Part shown: one piece after another, positions 6,128 to 13,675 of the stretch
How the letters are laid out: every line of letters begins with the position of its first letter
How positions within the stretch are numbered: the stretch's first letter is position 1
Source: VFZS01 sp964353255
GTDB taxonomy: Bacteria > Acidobacteriota > Terriglobia > Bryobacterales > Bryobacteraceae
Length of the DNA stretch: 15,122 nucleotides
Assembly (NCBI GenBank): GCA_964353255.1
Contig: CAYGVJ010000128.1
Span: forward strand, 1 to 15,122
Direction: 5' to 3'
Notes under the pieces: model-generated
Database searches by the model: none
Told to the model about the DNA's origin: nothing
What the model saw: the letters and a program-made list of their open reading frames with translations, nothing else
Program-made: the position numbers and the translations under genes

Positions 6128-6437
6128 GGTCTGGTTGGCCGATCTCGGTTTAGCCGCCAAGACACGCCCGGTCGTCGTTGTGTCGCGCTATGATCCTGAC
6201 CCACCTCGCGCTTTGATCCTGTACGTACCGTTGACCACGCAAAACAGACAGAGTCCGTATGAAGTGGCGCTGCCAAGGGTCGCATTCCTCGACCGTGATT
6301 CTGTGGCGAATGTTCAGGGAGTGGGTTCTCTGCCAAAAGTTCGACTGGAGCGCAGGCTTGGCAGGTTGCCGGACGAAGTGGTGACCAGAATCAAGCGTGC
6401 TCTCGCGTTTGCTCTGGACTTTGGAATCGACACTTGA
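6108..6437 (+). CDS. MazF/PemK-family mRNA endoribonuclease toxin
   Basis: A 109-residue protein with the MazF/PemK hallmarks: PGEVWLADLG (5-14), KTRPVVVVSR with R20, PLTTQ (41-45), LDRDSVANVQGVGSLPK in the middle and LGRLPDEVVTRIKRAL at the C-terminus. Members cut single-stranded RNA at short motifs; R20 and T43/T44 correspond to the usual active-site Arg and Thr. The ATG at 6108 lies inside the antitoxin gene and gives the family N-terminus; a longer frame from 6033 would add 25 residues unlike the family. All key residues appear present, so the toxin is probably active. The pair is bracketed by 123-bp direct repeats and lies in repeat-rich accessory DNA. Confidence 0.9.
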   Translation: MNPQPGEVWLADLGLAAKTRPVVVVSRYDPDPPRALILYVPLTTQNRQSPYEVALPRVAFLDRDSVANVQGVGSLPKVRLERRLGRLPDEVVTRIKRALAFALDFGIDT

Positions 6438-6546
6438 CGACTCGCGCGCTCCGGCGCGGCCCGCCTTTTCGCCGTCGCTCCGGAGTTTGAAAGGGCTGTG
6501 AAGCCCGCGCCCGCCACGCTTTGGCCCGGGAGAACCCTCCCGCTCA

Positions 6547-6599
6547 ACCCACAAGTCAATAACCGTCCCTGCAGTGCTCATGGGGTGGGTCTCGAGACC
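6547..6599 (+). repeat. dispersed repeat R2, right copy
   Basis: Matches 4881-4942 from ACCCACAAGTCA to GAGACC with a nine-base gap. It ends at the base where the 123-bp direct repeat begins, so the two repeat types are directly joined here. Confidence 0.7.
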
Positions 6600-6722
6600 G
6601 AGATTCTTTGCGGGCTTGGCGGCACCTTGGCGGGCTTGGCGCGAAATCCTGGCTTTGGGTAGAGAGGACTACGGAACAAGACCGGAGTCATGTCCCACCG
6701 GAGGCACAGCCTGGTCGAGGTG
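6600..6722 (+). repeat. 123-bp direct repeat, right copy
   Basis: Partner of 5609-5731. The first 50 bases are the right half of the palindromic repeat (second heptamer CTTGGCG instead of CTTTGCG). From 6669 on it is the 3' end of the intact dinB-like gene. It is therefore the probable source or sister of the left copy. Confidence 0.88.
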
Positions 6723-7202
6723 GCGGTAGTAGCCCAAGTCGGCGCCGGTGAGCAGCTTGGTGGCGAAGATGATCTGGCCGGTGTGCTGGGCGAAGTGCTC
6801 GAGGACGTGAAGGACGGCTTCGAGCTTGGTGACGTCGTAGCCTTGGATGACGACGCGCTCGGCCAGGCGCTCGGGCGTGAGCGCTCGGATGATGGCGACC
6901 GCTTCACGGACTGTGGCGTCAAGGCGTTCGGCGAGCTCAGGGCCGGGGAGGCCGGCGCGCGCGGCGAATTCCTCGGCACGCCGGCGCACGTCGGGCGCGC
7001 CGCCGACGCCCGAGATGATCCACTGCCGCACGTTGCCGCACAGGTGCAGCACCAAGTTGCCGACGGCGTTCTGATTGTCGCCCGAGCGCGCCCAGATCTG
7101 CTCGTCGCTGAGCCGGCCGAGGCAGTCCTGGATGCGGGCAGCCAACTGAGCCAGCTTGGCGGTACAAAAGCCCAGCAAGAGGCGGTCGAGGGGATCGGGC
7201 AT
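6669..7202 (-). CDS. DinB/YfiT-like (DUF1572) putative metal-dependent protein
   Basis: A 177-residue helical protein of the DinB superfamily, a four-helix bundle with a divalent metal bound by three histidines. Candidate ligands are H53 in NLVLHLCGNVRQW and H136/H140 in LEHFAQHTGQI, the usual HxxxH near the third helix. The DUF1572-like N-terminus places H53 in a VLHLxGNxxxW motif. The biological role of this subgroup is not established; relatives act in thiol transfer or stress responses. The ATG at 7202 gives a family-like start (MPDPLDRLLLGF). No Shine-Dalgarno is visible, and TATACT ends seven bases upstream. A TTG overlapping the yfhO stop at 7247 would add 15 residues. The gene follows the yfhO-like gene by 41 bases on the same strand. 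A remnant of its 3' end lies at 5678-5760. Confidence 0.87.
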   Translation of the reverse strand: MPDPLDRLLLGFCTAKLAQLAARIQDCLGRLSDEQIWARSGDNQNAVGNLVLHLCGNVRQWIISGVGGAPDVRRRAEEFAARAGLPGPELAERLDATVREAVAIIRALTPERLAERVVIQGYDVTKLEAVLHVLEHFAQHTGQIIFATKLLTGADLGYYRHLDQAVPPVGHDSGLVP

Positions 7203-7209
7203 GGAAGTG

Positions 7210-7215
7210 AGTATA
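7210..7215 (-). promoter_or_regulatory. candidate -10 box giving a leaderless dinB transcript
   Basis: TATACT on the minus strand ends seven bases before the ATG at 7202, so the transcript would begin at the start codon. This fits the missing Shine-Dalgarno. A TTGACG lies 26 bases upstream, too far for a normal -35. Weak evidence. Confidence 0.25.
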
Positions 7216-7243
7216 GAACGGGCGGCGGGGGAAACGCGGGGCG

Positions 7244-9352
7244 TCAAGACAGCCGACGTAGGAGGCCGGCGGCCAGGAGGCCGGTGAGGGTCATCAAGGC
7301 TCCCAACGTCACTGAGGCGGGACGGTAGGTCATCTCGATGCGGTGGCTGCCGCGCTCGACCACGACGCCGCGCAAGGCCCCGGAGATTTCGTGGATGGGG
7401 GCCGGGCGGCCGTCCACTTCGGCCCTCCACCCGGGAAACGCGGTATCCGCCAGCACCACCATGCCGCGGCAGCCGAGCGTGGCGTCGAGCGCGACCCGCG
7501 ACGGTTGCATGGCGGCGAAGCTCACCGGCTCCTCGGCGCCGTCGCACCGCTCCAACCCGGGCGTGGCGTCATGCACCACTCTGGCTCGAGGCAACGCCGC
7601 CGGGTTGCGGTAGACGTTCACGCCGCTGGCTCCCTGGAACACGAGCTGCTGGTCCCTACGGCTGGGTTTCCGCGCGACCCGGTAGTTGACCGCCAGCAGA
7701 TCCTGAACCCGCGGCACGTGCGTGGCGAGCCTAAAGATGTTGACGGTCACGCCCGGCACATAGCCTCCCAGTGTGTCGAGGGAGTGCCAGTCGCCGAAGT
7801 TCGACGGGATGTCCTGCTCGTCCACATCCACCCTCAAGGGCTTGGCCTGCCCGCGCAGGAAGGCGGCGACGTCGTCGTTGGCGCGCAGGCCAGCCAGCAA
7901 GGATGGCCGACGGGCGTCCCGCAGGTCCGCCATCCGGGCGTCAGCGACCCTGCCCAGCTCGAACAGGCTGAGCAGGACGAGCGAGACCGCGAACGCCCGC
8001 CCGCTGATGGCCTGGGCGCTCCAGGCGGCCAGCAACGCGGCCAGCAGCGCGGCGGCGAGCGCGGTGAACATCACCGGCGCCTCCAGACTCAGACGCCCGG
8101 CGATGGAGAGGCCGCCCGACACCGCGAAGATCCCGAGCGCCACCGCGGCCAGGCCCCAGATCATCCGGCGGAGCCAGACCGAACGCGGCTGGTCCCGTAG
8201 CGCATCCAACCCGAAAGCGATCAGCGGGGCGACTCCGAGATTGAAGATCACCAGAGCGCGCGCCGGGGCCCGCGCCTTGTCGAACAGAGGGACCACGGAG
8301 TACAGGAGCCCGTGAAAGACGTTCTCCCCGCCGAGGGAGAACAGCACCCCCAGCAGCGCAATTACGCCGAACAGGCGAGCCTCGGGATGATTCTTCCAGC
8401 CGAGCATCAGCCCCAGCAGGGCCAAGGCAAGCGCCGTCACACCGATGAACGGGTTCACGTGCTGGAACCGCCCTGGCAGCACCATTCCCAGCAGGGAGGC
8501 GGGAGTGAACGAGTAGAGCTGGTGAACGGAGTAGGGCACCGCTTCGTTCCAGGCTTGCGCGCCGGCGCCGGCCCAGCGCAGGGCCAGCCGCCCGTATTCG
8601 TAGCCGGGCAGCGTTTGCAGGCCGCTGGTCAGGATCGTGAATGCCGCTGTGACCGCGGCCAAGGCCAGCAATCTGCGGCGGGAGGTCTGGCCGCGCGCGA
8701 TCGAGAACAACCAGACTCCGCCCACTGCGGTGGTGAGGTAGATGGGGACCTCGTGGTGCCCGCTCAGCCAGGCCGCGCCGAGGCAGACGCCGCACAGGGC
8801 GGCGCTGGGAAAGCTACGCTCGCCTCTGAGCGCGCGCAGTAGGAACAGAAAAGCCGCCGGGGCCCAGACCGCGCCGTTAAGGTGCTGCGGCCAGTCCGTG
8901 TTGCCGAGAAACGCGCCCAGCGTGAAGACCAGGCCCGCCAGCAGCGAGGCCGCCCGGCTCCGCTTCAAGTCCCGGCACAGCCAGTAGGCAAACAGCGCGC
9001 CCTGAAAGTGAATCAGGACGAAGTACCAGTGCAGCACGCTGAAACGGATCTTGCCTCGCTCGAAAGGCAGGTGGGGAAGCACCCAGTTGAGCGGGTAGGC
9101 GGCGCCGAGGACCTGCCCGAGAAACGGCTGGCCGCACCACTGATGCGGGTCCCAGAGCGGCGGGCGCAGGTGCCGCCACTCGGTCGCCTGAAACTGGAAC
9201 CACGGGAGTTGCTGGTAGACCAGGTCCGGGTTCTCCAGATACGTGTACTGATCGGTGAGAACGAGTTTCCAGTAGAAACCTAGGCAAATCAGCAGCAGCA
9301 GGCCGGTCCAAGCCAGGCGCGAGCGCGTGGCCTTCCGCATATTGAGAATCAT
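7244..9352 (-). CDS. YfhO-family multi-pass membrane protein (putative GT-C-type glycosyltransferase)
   Basis: A 702-residue inner-membrane protein. The N-terminal segment LAWTGLLLLICLGFYW is the first membrane helix, followed by roughly a dozen hydrophobic stretches up to about residue 480. A soluble region of about 190 residues follows, then a last helix (VTLGALMTLTGLLAAGLL). The ending VVLADTAFPGWRAEVDGRPAPI, then GSHRIEMTYRP, is the signature of the YfhO family. Relatives are linked to sugar modification of surface polymers; the substrate here is unknown. Two starts are possible, ATG 9352 and ATG 9340, neither with a clear ribosome site; 9352 would leave 34 bases to the divergent aceE start. 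The dinB-like gene lies 41 bases downstream. No polysaccharide-biosynthesis genes are adjacent. Confidence 0.88.
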   Translation of the reverse strand: MILNMRKATRSRLAWTGLLLLICLGFYWKLVLTDQYTYLENPDLVYQQLPWFQFQATEWRHLRPPLWDPHQWCGQPFLGQVLGAAYPLNWVLPHLPFERGKIRFSVLHWYFVLIHFQGALFAYWLCRDLKRSRAASLLAGLVFTLGAFLGNTDWPQHLNGAVWAPAAFLFLLRALRGERSFPSAALCGVCLGAAWLSGHHEVPIYLTTAVGGVWLFSIARGQTSRRRLLALAAVTAAFTILTSGLQTLPGYEYGRLALRWAGAGAQAWNEAVPYSVHQLYSFTPASLLGMVLPGRFQHVNPFIGVTALALALLGLMLGWKNHPEARLFGVIALLGVLFSLGGENVFHGLLYSVVPLFDKARAPARALVIFNLGVAPLIAFGLDALRDQPRSVWLRRMIWGLAAVALGIFAVSGGLSIAGRLSLEAPVMFTALAAALLAALLAAWSAQAISGRAFAVSLVLLSLFELGRVADARMADLRDARRPSLLAGLRANDDVAAFLRGQAKPLRVDVDEQDIPSNFGDWHSLDTLGGYVPGVTVNIFRLATHVPRVQDLLAVNYRVARKPSRRDQQLVFQGASGVNVYRNPAALPRARVVHDATPGLERCDGAEEPVSFAAMQPSRVALDATLGCRGMVVLADTAFPGWRAEVDGRPAPIHEISGALRGVVVERGSHRIEMTYRPASVTLGALMTLTGLLAAGLLRRLS

Positions 9353-9386
9353 GATAGCAGGGGCGCGTTATCCTGGAGGCAGAGCT

Positions 9387-12041
9387 GTGTCAGCCGACGA
9401 TCCAAATCCGCAGGAAACCGCCGAATGGCTGGACGGCTTTGAGGAGGTCGTCCGCCAGGCAGGCTCGCCGCGGGCCGCCTATCTGCTGGAACGGTTGCGC
9501 CAGCACGCCTGCCGCCTGGGCGCCGCCGGCGTGCCCGCCGTGAACACGCCGTACCTCAACACCATTCCCAGAACGCAGGAGACGCCCTACCCTGGCGACC
9601 GCGAGCTGGAGCGCCGCATCAAGAGCCTGATTCGCTGGAACGCCATGGCCATGGTAGTGCGGGCCAATAAGTACGATCCGGGCATCGGCGGACACATCTC
9701 GACCTACGCCTCGCTGGCCACGCTGGTCGAGGTGGGTTTCAACCACTTCTTCCGCGCCGCGTACGGCGATGAGCCCGGCGACTTTCTCTACCTACAGGGG
9801 CACGCCTCGCCGGGCATTTATGCGCGCGCCTATCTGGAAGGCCGCCTGACCGAGAAACAGTTGGCGAACTTCCGGCACGAGTTGCGCGAGGAAGCGGGCT
9901 TGCCTTCCTACCCGCATCCGTGGCTGATGCCGGAGTTCTGGCAGTTCCCGACGGTGTCGATGGGGCTGGCGCCGATCAACGCCATCTACCAGGCGCGCCT
10001 CATGCGGTACCTGGAGAACCGCGGGCTGCTCAAGGCCGTGCCACGCAAGGTCTGGGCGTTCCTGGGCGATGGCGAGATGGACGAGCCGGAATCGACCGGC
10101 GCGATCCGGATCGCGGCGCTGGAGAAGCTCGACAACCTCATCTTCGTGGTGAACTGCAACCTACAGCGGCTGGACGGCCCGGTGCGGGGCAACGGAAAAG
10201 TGATCCAGGAGCTGGAGGGGATCTTTCTGGGCGCGGGCTGGAACGTGATCAAAGTGATCTGGGGGGAGGAGTGGGACCGGCTGCTGGAGCGGGACTCGAG
10301 CGGGCTGCTGGTCCGGCGAATGGAGGAATGTCTGGACGGGGATTACCAGACGTTCGCCGCCAGGGACGGAGCGTACATCCGGCGGGAGTTCTTCGGCAAG
10401 TACCCGGAGCTGCTGGAGCTGGTGGCCGATTTGAGCGATGAGGAGCTCACGCGACTGCGGCGGGGCGGGCACGACCCCCAGAAGGTGTACAACGCCTACC
10501 AGCGCGCCGTGGAGCACCGCGGCGCGCCCTCCGTGATTCTGGCCAAAACCGTCAAGGGCTACGGGCTGGGCGAAGCGGGCGAGGGGCGCAACGTTACGCA
10601 CCAGCAGAAGAAGTTGAACGAGGACGAACTGGAGCACTTCCGAGACCGGTTCCAGATACCGCTGCCGCCGGAGACGGTACACACAGTGTCTTTCTACCGG
10701 CCGCCGGAGGACAGCCCGGAGATGAGGTATCTCCAGGAGCGCCGCCGGGAACTGGGCGGCTACCTGCCGGAGCGGCGCCCGGCGCGGGTGAGGCTCGAAA
10801 CGCCGCCGCTCGAATACTTCGGCGAGATGCTCGCGGGCTCGCAGGGGCGCGAGGTGTCCACCACTATGGCCTTCGTGCGCCTGCTGACGCTGCTGCTGCG
10901 ACACCCGCAGGTGGGCCGGTTCGTGGTGCCCATCGTTCCGGACGAGGCCCGCACCTTCGGCATGGAGGCGCTGTTCCGGCAGATCGGCATCTACGCCAGC
11001 CGGGGCCAGCTCTACCGGCCGGTAGACCAGGAGATGCTGCTCTACTACAAGGAATCCAAAGACGGCCAGATCCTGGAAGAAGGCATCACGGAAGCCGGCG
11101 CCATGGCCTCCTTCACCGCGGCGGGCACAGCGTACGCCACCTGCGGTGTGCCGCTGGCGCCGTTGTTCATCTACTACTCGATGTTCGGCTACCAGCGCAC
11201 CGGCGACCTGGTGTGGGCCTTCGCCGACGCGCGCGGCAAGGGCTTCCTGGTCGGCGCGACGGCCGGGCGAACCACGCTGGCGGGGGAGGGCCTACAGCAC
11301 CAGGACGGGCACAGTCACCTGCTGATGAGCGCGGTGCCGACGTGCGCGGCATACGATCCGGCGTATGCCTACGAGCTCGCGGTGATCGTTCAGGACGGGC
11401 TACAGCGCATGTACCAAGAGAGCGAGGATCTCTTCTACTACCTCACCGTCTATAACGAGAACTACGCCCAGCCGCCGATGCCCGCGGGCTGTCGGGAAGG
11501 CATTCTTCGAGGAATATACCGGTGGCGGAGCGCGGCGCAGGGCAGAGCGAACGTACAGCTTTTCGGAAGCGGGCCCATCCTGCGGGAGGCGCTGCGGGCG
11601 CAGGAGCTGCTGGCGGAGCGCTACGGCGTAGCGGCCGACGTCTGGAGCGTGACCAGCTACAACCAGTTGCGCCGGGAGGCGCTGGAAGTGGAGCGGTGGA
11701 ACCGCCTGCATCCCGGCGAGCCGGAAAGGCGCCCCTACGTGGTGGAAGCGCTGGAGGGCGCCGAAGGTCCGATCATCGCGACCACCGATTACATGAAAGC
11801 CGTCCCCGACCAGGTGGCCCCGTGGCTGGCTGGGCGGCTGGTGGCGCTGGGCACCGACGGCTTCGGCCGCAGCGACAACCGGGAACACCTCCGCAGGCAT
11901 TTTGAAGTGAACGCCGAAGCCATCGCAGCCGCGGCGCTGTCACGGCTGTCCCGCGAGGGGCGCCTGGAGCCGGGCAAGGCGCGGCAGGCACTCTCCGACC
12001 TGGGGATTGACGCGGAGAAGAAAGATCCCGCCCGGAGCTGA
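9387..12041 (+). CDS. aceE: pyruvate dehydrogenase E1 component, homodimeric type
   Basis: An 884-residue thiamine-diphosphate enzyme that decarboxylates pyruvate and acetylates the lipoyl E2; E. coli AceE has 887. Family motifs are YDPGIGGHISTYAS (97-110), QGHASPGIYARA (137-148), the TPP/Mg motif GDGEMDEPES starting at 227 through NCN at 256-258, then RLDGPVRGNGK. The C-terminal half has VPDEARTFGMEALFRQIGIY, EEGITEAGA and EGLQHQDGHS. The frame is open upstream to an ATG at 9327 inside the divergent gene, but the GTG at 9387 has GGAGG seven bases upstream and gives a normal N-terminus. No aceF or lpd lies nearby, so E2 and E3 must be encoded elsewhere. It is transcribed alone between a divergent membrane-protein gene and a convergent small gene 11 bases downstream. 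Confidence 0.97.
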   Translation: MSADDPNPQETAEWLDGFEEVVRQAGSPRAAYLLERLRQHACRLGAAGVPAVNTPYLNTIPRTQETPYPGDRELERRIKSLIRWNAMAMVVRANKYDPGIGGHISTYASLATLVEVGFNHFFRAAYGDEPGDFLYLQGHASPGIYARAYLEGRLTEKQLANFRHELREEAGLPSYPHPWLMPEFWQFPTVSMGLAPINAIYQARLMRYLENRGLLKAVPRKVWAFLGDGEMDEPESTGAIRIAALEKLDNLIFVVNCNLQRLDGPVRGNGKVIQELEGIFLGAGWNVIKVIWGEEWDRLLERDSSGLLVRRMEECLDGDYQTFAARDGAYIRREFFGKYPELLELVADLSDEELTRLRRGGHDPQKVYNAYQRAVEHRGAPSVILAKTVKGYGLGEAGEGRNVTHQQKKLNEDELEHFRDRFQIPLPPETVHTVSFYRPPEDSPEMRYLQERRRELGGYLPERRPARVRLETPPLEYFGEMLAGSQGREVSTTMAFVRLLTLLLRHPQVGRFVVPIVPDEARTFGMEALFRQIGIYASRGQLYRPVDQEMLLYYKESKDGQILEEGITEAGAMASFTAAGTAYATCGVPLAPLFIYYSMFGYQRTGDLVWAFADARGKGFLVGATAGRTTLAGEGLQHQDGHSHLLMSAVPTCAAYDPAYAYELAVIVQDGLQRMYQESEDLFYYLTVYNENYAQPPMPAGCREGILRGIYRWRSAAQGRANVQLFGSGPILREALRAQELLAERYGVAADVWSVTSYNQLRREALEVERWNRLHPGEPERRPYVVEALEGAEGPIIATTDYMKAVPDQVAPWLAGRLVALGTDGFGRSDNREHLRRHFEVNAEAIAAAALSRLSREGRLEPGKARQALSDLGIDAEKKDPARS

Positions 12042-12052
12042 GCCTGGGCCCG

Positions 12053-12277
12053 TTATTCCTGGGCGGGCATCTGCTGTTCGGTGTCGCCCCAGGCGCTGAT
12101 CTTCAGGCGACGGCAGACCCAGCAGAGCTGTTCAGTGGAAGTGGAAGAGACATCCGCGCCGCAGACCACGCACTTGCCGGGGCGCTGGCGCTGGCCGGTC
12201 TGAAACGGTGCCGCGGACTGACCCACGAGCTGCTGGGGGACCAGGGAATCTGGTGCGGCAGTCCGCTTCCTCTTCAT
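12053..12277 (-). CDS. small CxxC...CxxC zinc-ribbon-like protein
   Basis: A 74-residue protein with a basic N-terminus (MKRKRTA), a glutamine-rich linker and a compact C-terminal module: C36-VV-C39, twelve residues, C52-WV-C55, then RRLKISAWGD. The two CxxC pairs suggest one zinc site. No function can be assigned. The frame extends upstream to 12490 inside the permease gene, but the ATG at 12277 gives a sensible start, with AGAGG close upstream (spacing only about three bases). It ends 11 bases from the aceE stop, convergently. The coding call rests on the paired cysteines and the tight fit between neighbours. Confidence 0.68.
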   Translation of the reverse strand: MKRKRTAAPDSLVPQQLVGQSAAPFQTGQRQRPGKCVVCGADVSSTSTEQLCWVCRRLKISAWGDTEQQMPAQE

Positions 12278-12304
12278 GTGCCTCTGTAGGAACCTTTCGT
12301 CTCC

Positions 12305-12333
12305 ACTAGAACACAACTGGGAAGCGAATGCAA
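12305..12333 (-). promoter_or_regulatory. weak candidate promoter of the CxxC gene
   Basis: On the minus strand TTGCAT (12333-12328), 17 bases, then TCTAGT (12310-12305). Matches to consensus are 3/6 and 4/6. The predicted leader is about 20 bases. Confidence 0.22.
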
Positions 12334-12351
12334 GGGCGGGGGTGGGCCCCC

Positions 12352-13020
12352 TCAGTACCAGCCGAGGAATCTCTTCTTGGGTTCGAAGCCGATGACCGCC
12401 GAGGCCAGCAGCATCAAACCGGCGTAGGCAACCAGACCGGCCAGCATGGACAGCGGGCGGTTCAGGTGAAGCAGGAAGCCCACCACCCACTGCACCACGG
12501 CCCGCGGGTTGAACAGCTTGCTGTGGAGCACCAGGGGCGGCAGCAGGCTCAGGAGCAGGGCCACAAACATAGCGGCCACGAAGAAGCGCGTGTAGCCCAG
12601 CCCCAAGATCCCGACATACACCAAGCCGCAGAGCGCCAGGCAGATGGCGCCAGTCAGAACTATCGCGGATTGGCCGGTGGCGATCGCTTCCGGCGAGCCC
12701 GACCAGCTTCGAATCAGGGCCAGGTTGCCCGCCACCCAGGTCACCAGAGGCATCAAGGGCAACAGGAACTTGGCGCGCACGATTTCGCGCTTCGTGATGG
12801 GCAGGCTACCGAGGAAGACGTAGCCGCTGCTCTTCTCCTCTTCCTGCTCGGTAATGACCACCGGCCCGAACACGATCGTCACCAGCAGGCCGGTGTTGAA
12901 GCCGATGAGCAGCGGGGAGAGGGCGGGGGTGTAAAGGCGCTCGAAGATCAGCATAAGCGGCAGCAGGACGAACGAGGCCATCGCGAACCAGAAGAAGTCT
13001 TTCTTCAGCAGCCCGGACAT
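12352..13020 (-). CDS. ABC-2 type transporter permease subunit (second permease)
   Basis: A 222-residue membrane protein with about six hydrophobic segments (about 11-27, 36-55, 85-103, 117-137, 143-165 and 193-213). The N-terminus MSGLLKKDFFWF is amphipathic, as in ABC-2 permeases. The cytosolic loop ITEQEEEKSSGYVFLGSLPITKREIVRAKFLLPL between helices 2 and 3 is typical of the YtrC/D and ABC2_membrane_5-like groups and resembles the loop in the neighbouring permease (TSEQREVRSDGYAFLRTLPVTDRQIVAAKFAL), so the two are paralogues. It starts one base after the upstream stop (TGAcATG) and is the last gene of the operon. With the first permease it would form a heterodimeric channel driven by the ATPase. 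The transported substrate is unknown. Confidence 0.87.
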   Translation of the reverse strand: MSGLLKKDFFWFAMASFVLLPLMLIFERLYTPALSPLLIGFNTGLLVTIVFGPVVITEQEEEKSSGYVFLGSLPITKREIVRAKFLLPLMPLVTWVAGNLALIRSWSGSPEAIATGQSAIVLTGAICLALCGLVYVGILGLGYTRFFVAAMFVALLLSLLPPLVLHSKLFNPRAVVQWVVGFLLHLNRPLSMLAGLVAYAGLMLLASAVIGFEPKKRFLGWY

Positions 13021-13021
13021 G

Positions 13022-13648
13022 TCAGTCCTCCCGGCGGGCTTTGATTCTGACGGCCAGCCGCATAAGCCCGTAGAAGGCGGCCAAGCCGGCGCTCACCACC
13101 GTTAGCGACAACACCCACGACCGTCCTTGGCTCAGCCAGGCTACATTGCGGAAATCGAGCCGCCGGTTGCGGATGAAGAGCACGTCGAAGAGGATCCAAG
13201 ACCCGCCGACGGCGGCGCAACTCAGCCACGCCAGCTTGAGCACGCGGGGAAAGCCCCAGGCGTAAATCGCCACGTAACCCAGTCCTCCCAGCAGCAGCGC
13301 CGCAACCGCGCAGCAGAAGAGGTAAAGGCTCGCCAGCGGCTTGTGCATCCCGCGCACGTCGAGCACGTAGAGCAACACCTGCGCGGCTGCCAAACAGGCG
13401 AAGGCCGTCGCGAATACGAGTGCGAACTTCGCCGCCACGATCTGGCGGTCGGTGACAGGCAGCGTTCTCAGGAACGCGTATCCGTCGGAACGGACCTCGC
13501 GCTGCTCGCTGGTGGAGATGCCTCCCCACGTCACCAGGATGATGAAGAAGCCCGTGCCGAGAACCTTGAAAGGGTCCAGCACGCCCTCGCCGACCTGATA
13601 AGTCAGCAGCAGGCCGAAGAGCGGCACAGAGTAAAGCGCAAACAGCAC
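13022..13648 (-). CDS. ABC-2 type transporter permease subunit, apparent 5' frameshift
   Basis: A 208-residue frame with about six membrane segments and the loop TSEQREVRSDGYAFLRTLPVTDRQIVAAKF, paralogous to the second permease. The longest frame begins at a GTG (13648) with no ribosome site. However, 26 bases upstream an ATG at 13674 follows the ATPase stop by one base (TGAcATG, the same junction as before the next gene), has AAGGAG seven bases upstream and encodes MLGIIRKDA, a proper ABC-2 permease N-terminus. It then runs out of frame and hits a stop after 23 codons. Restoring one base (GACGCGTG to GACGCGGTG) joins the two into MLGIIRKDAVLFALYS. So either the gene has lost one G, the sequence has an error, or translation starts internally. 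Confidence 0.78.
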   Translation of the reverse strand: MLFALYSVPLFGLLLTYQVGEGVLDPFKVLGTGFFIILVTWGGISTSEQREVRSDGYAFLRTLPVTDRQIVAAKFALVFATAFACLAAAQVLLYVLDVRGMHKPLASLYLFCCAVAALLLGGLGYVAIYAWGFPRVLKLAWLSCAAVGGSWILFDVLFIRNRRLDFRNVAWLSQGRSWVLSLTVVSAGLAAFYGLMRLAVRIKARRED

Positions 13649-13675
13649 GCGTCTTTTCGGATGATCCCGAGCATG

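Noticed and set aside
6493..6506. GGGCT-GTGA-AGCCC hairpin after the MazF-like gene
   Set aside because: Only a 5-bp stem in GC-rich DNA with no T-run; likely chance.
9327..9386. Longer aceE start at the ATG at 9327
   Set aside because: It would overlap the divergent yfhO-like start and add 20 residues unlike the family; the GTG at 9387 has an ideal GGAGG site.
12027..12067. CCCGCCC/GGGCGGG inverted repeat spanning the convergent ends of aceE and the CxxC gene
   Set aside because: The loop is 27 bases and there is no T-run in either direction, so a bidirectional terminator is possible but unsupported.
12338..12351. GGGGG-TGGG-CCCCC hairpin just after the last permease stop
   Set aside because: A short GC stem without a following T-run on the minus strand; not a convincing intrinsic terminator.
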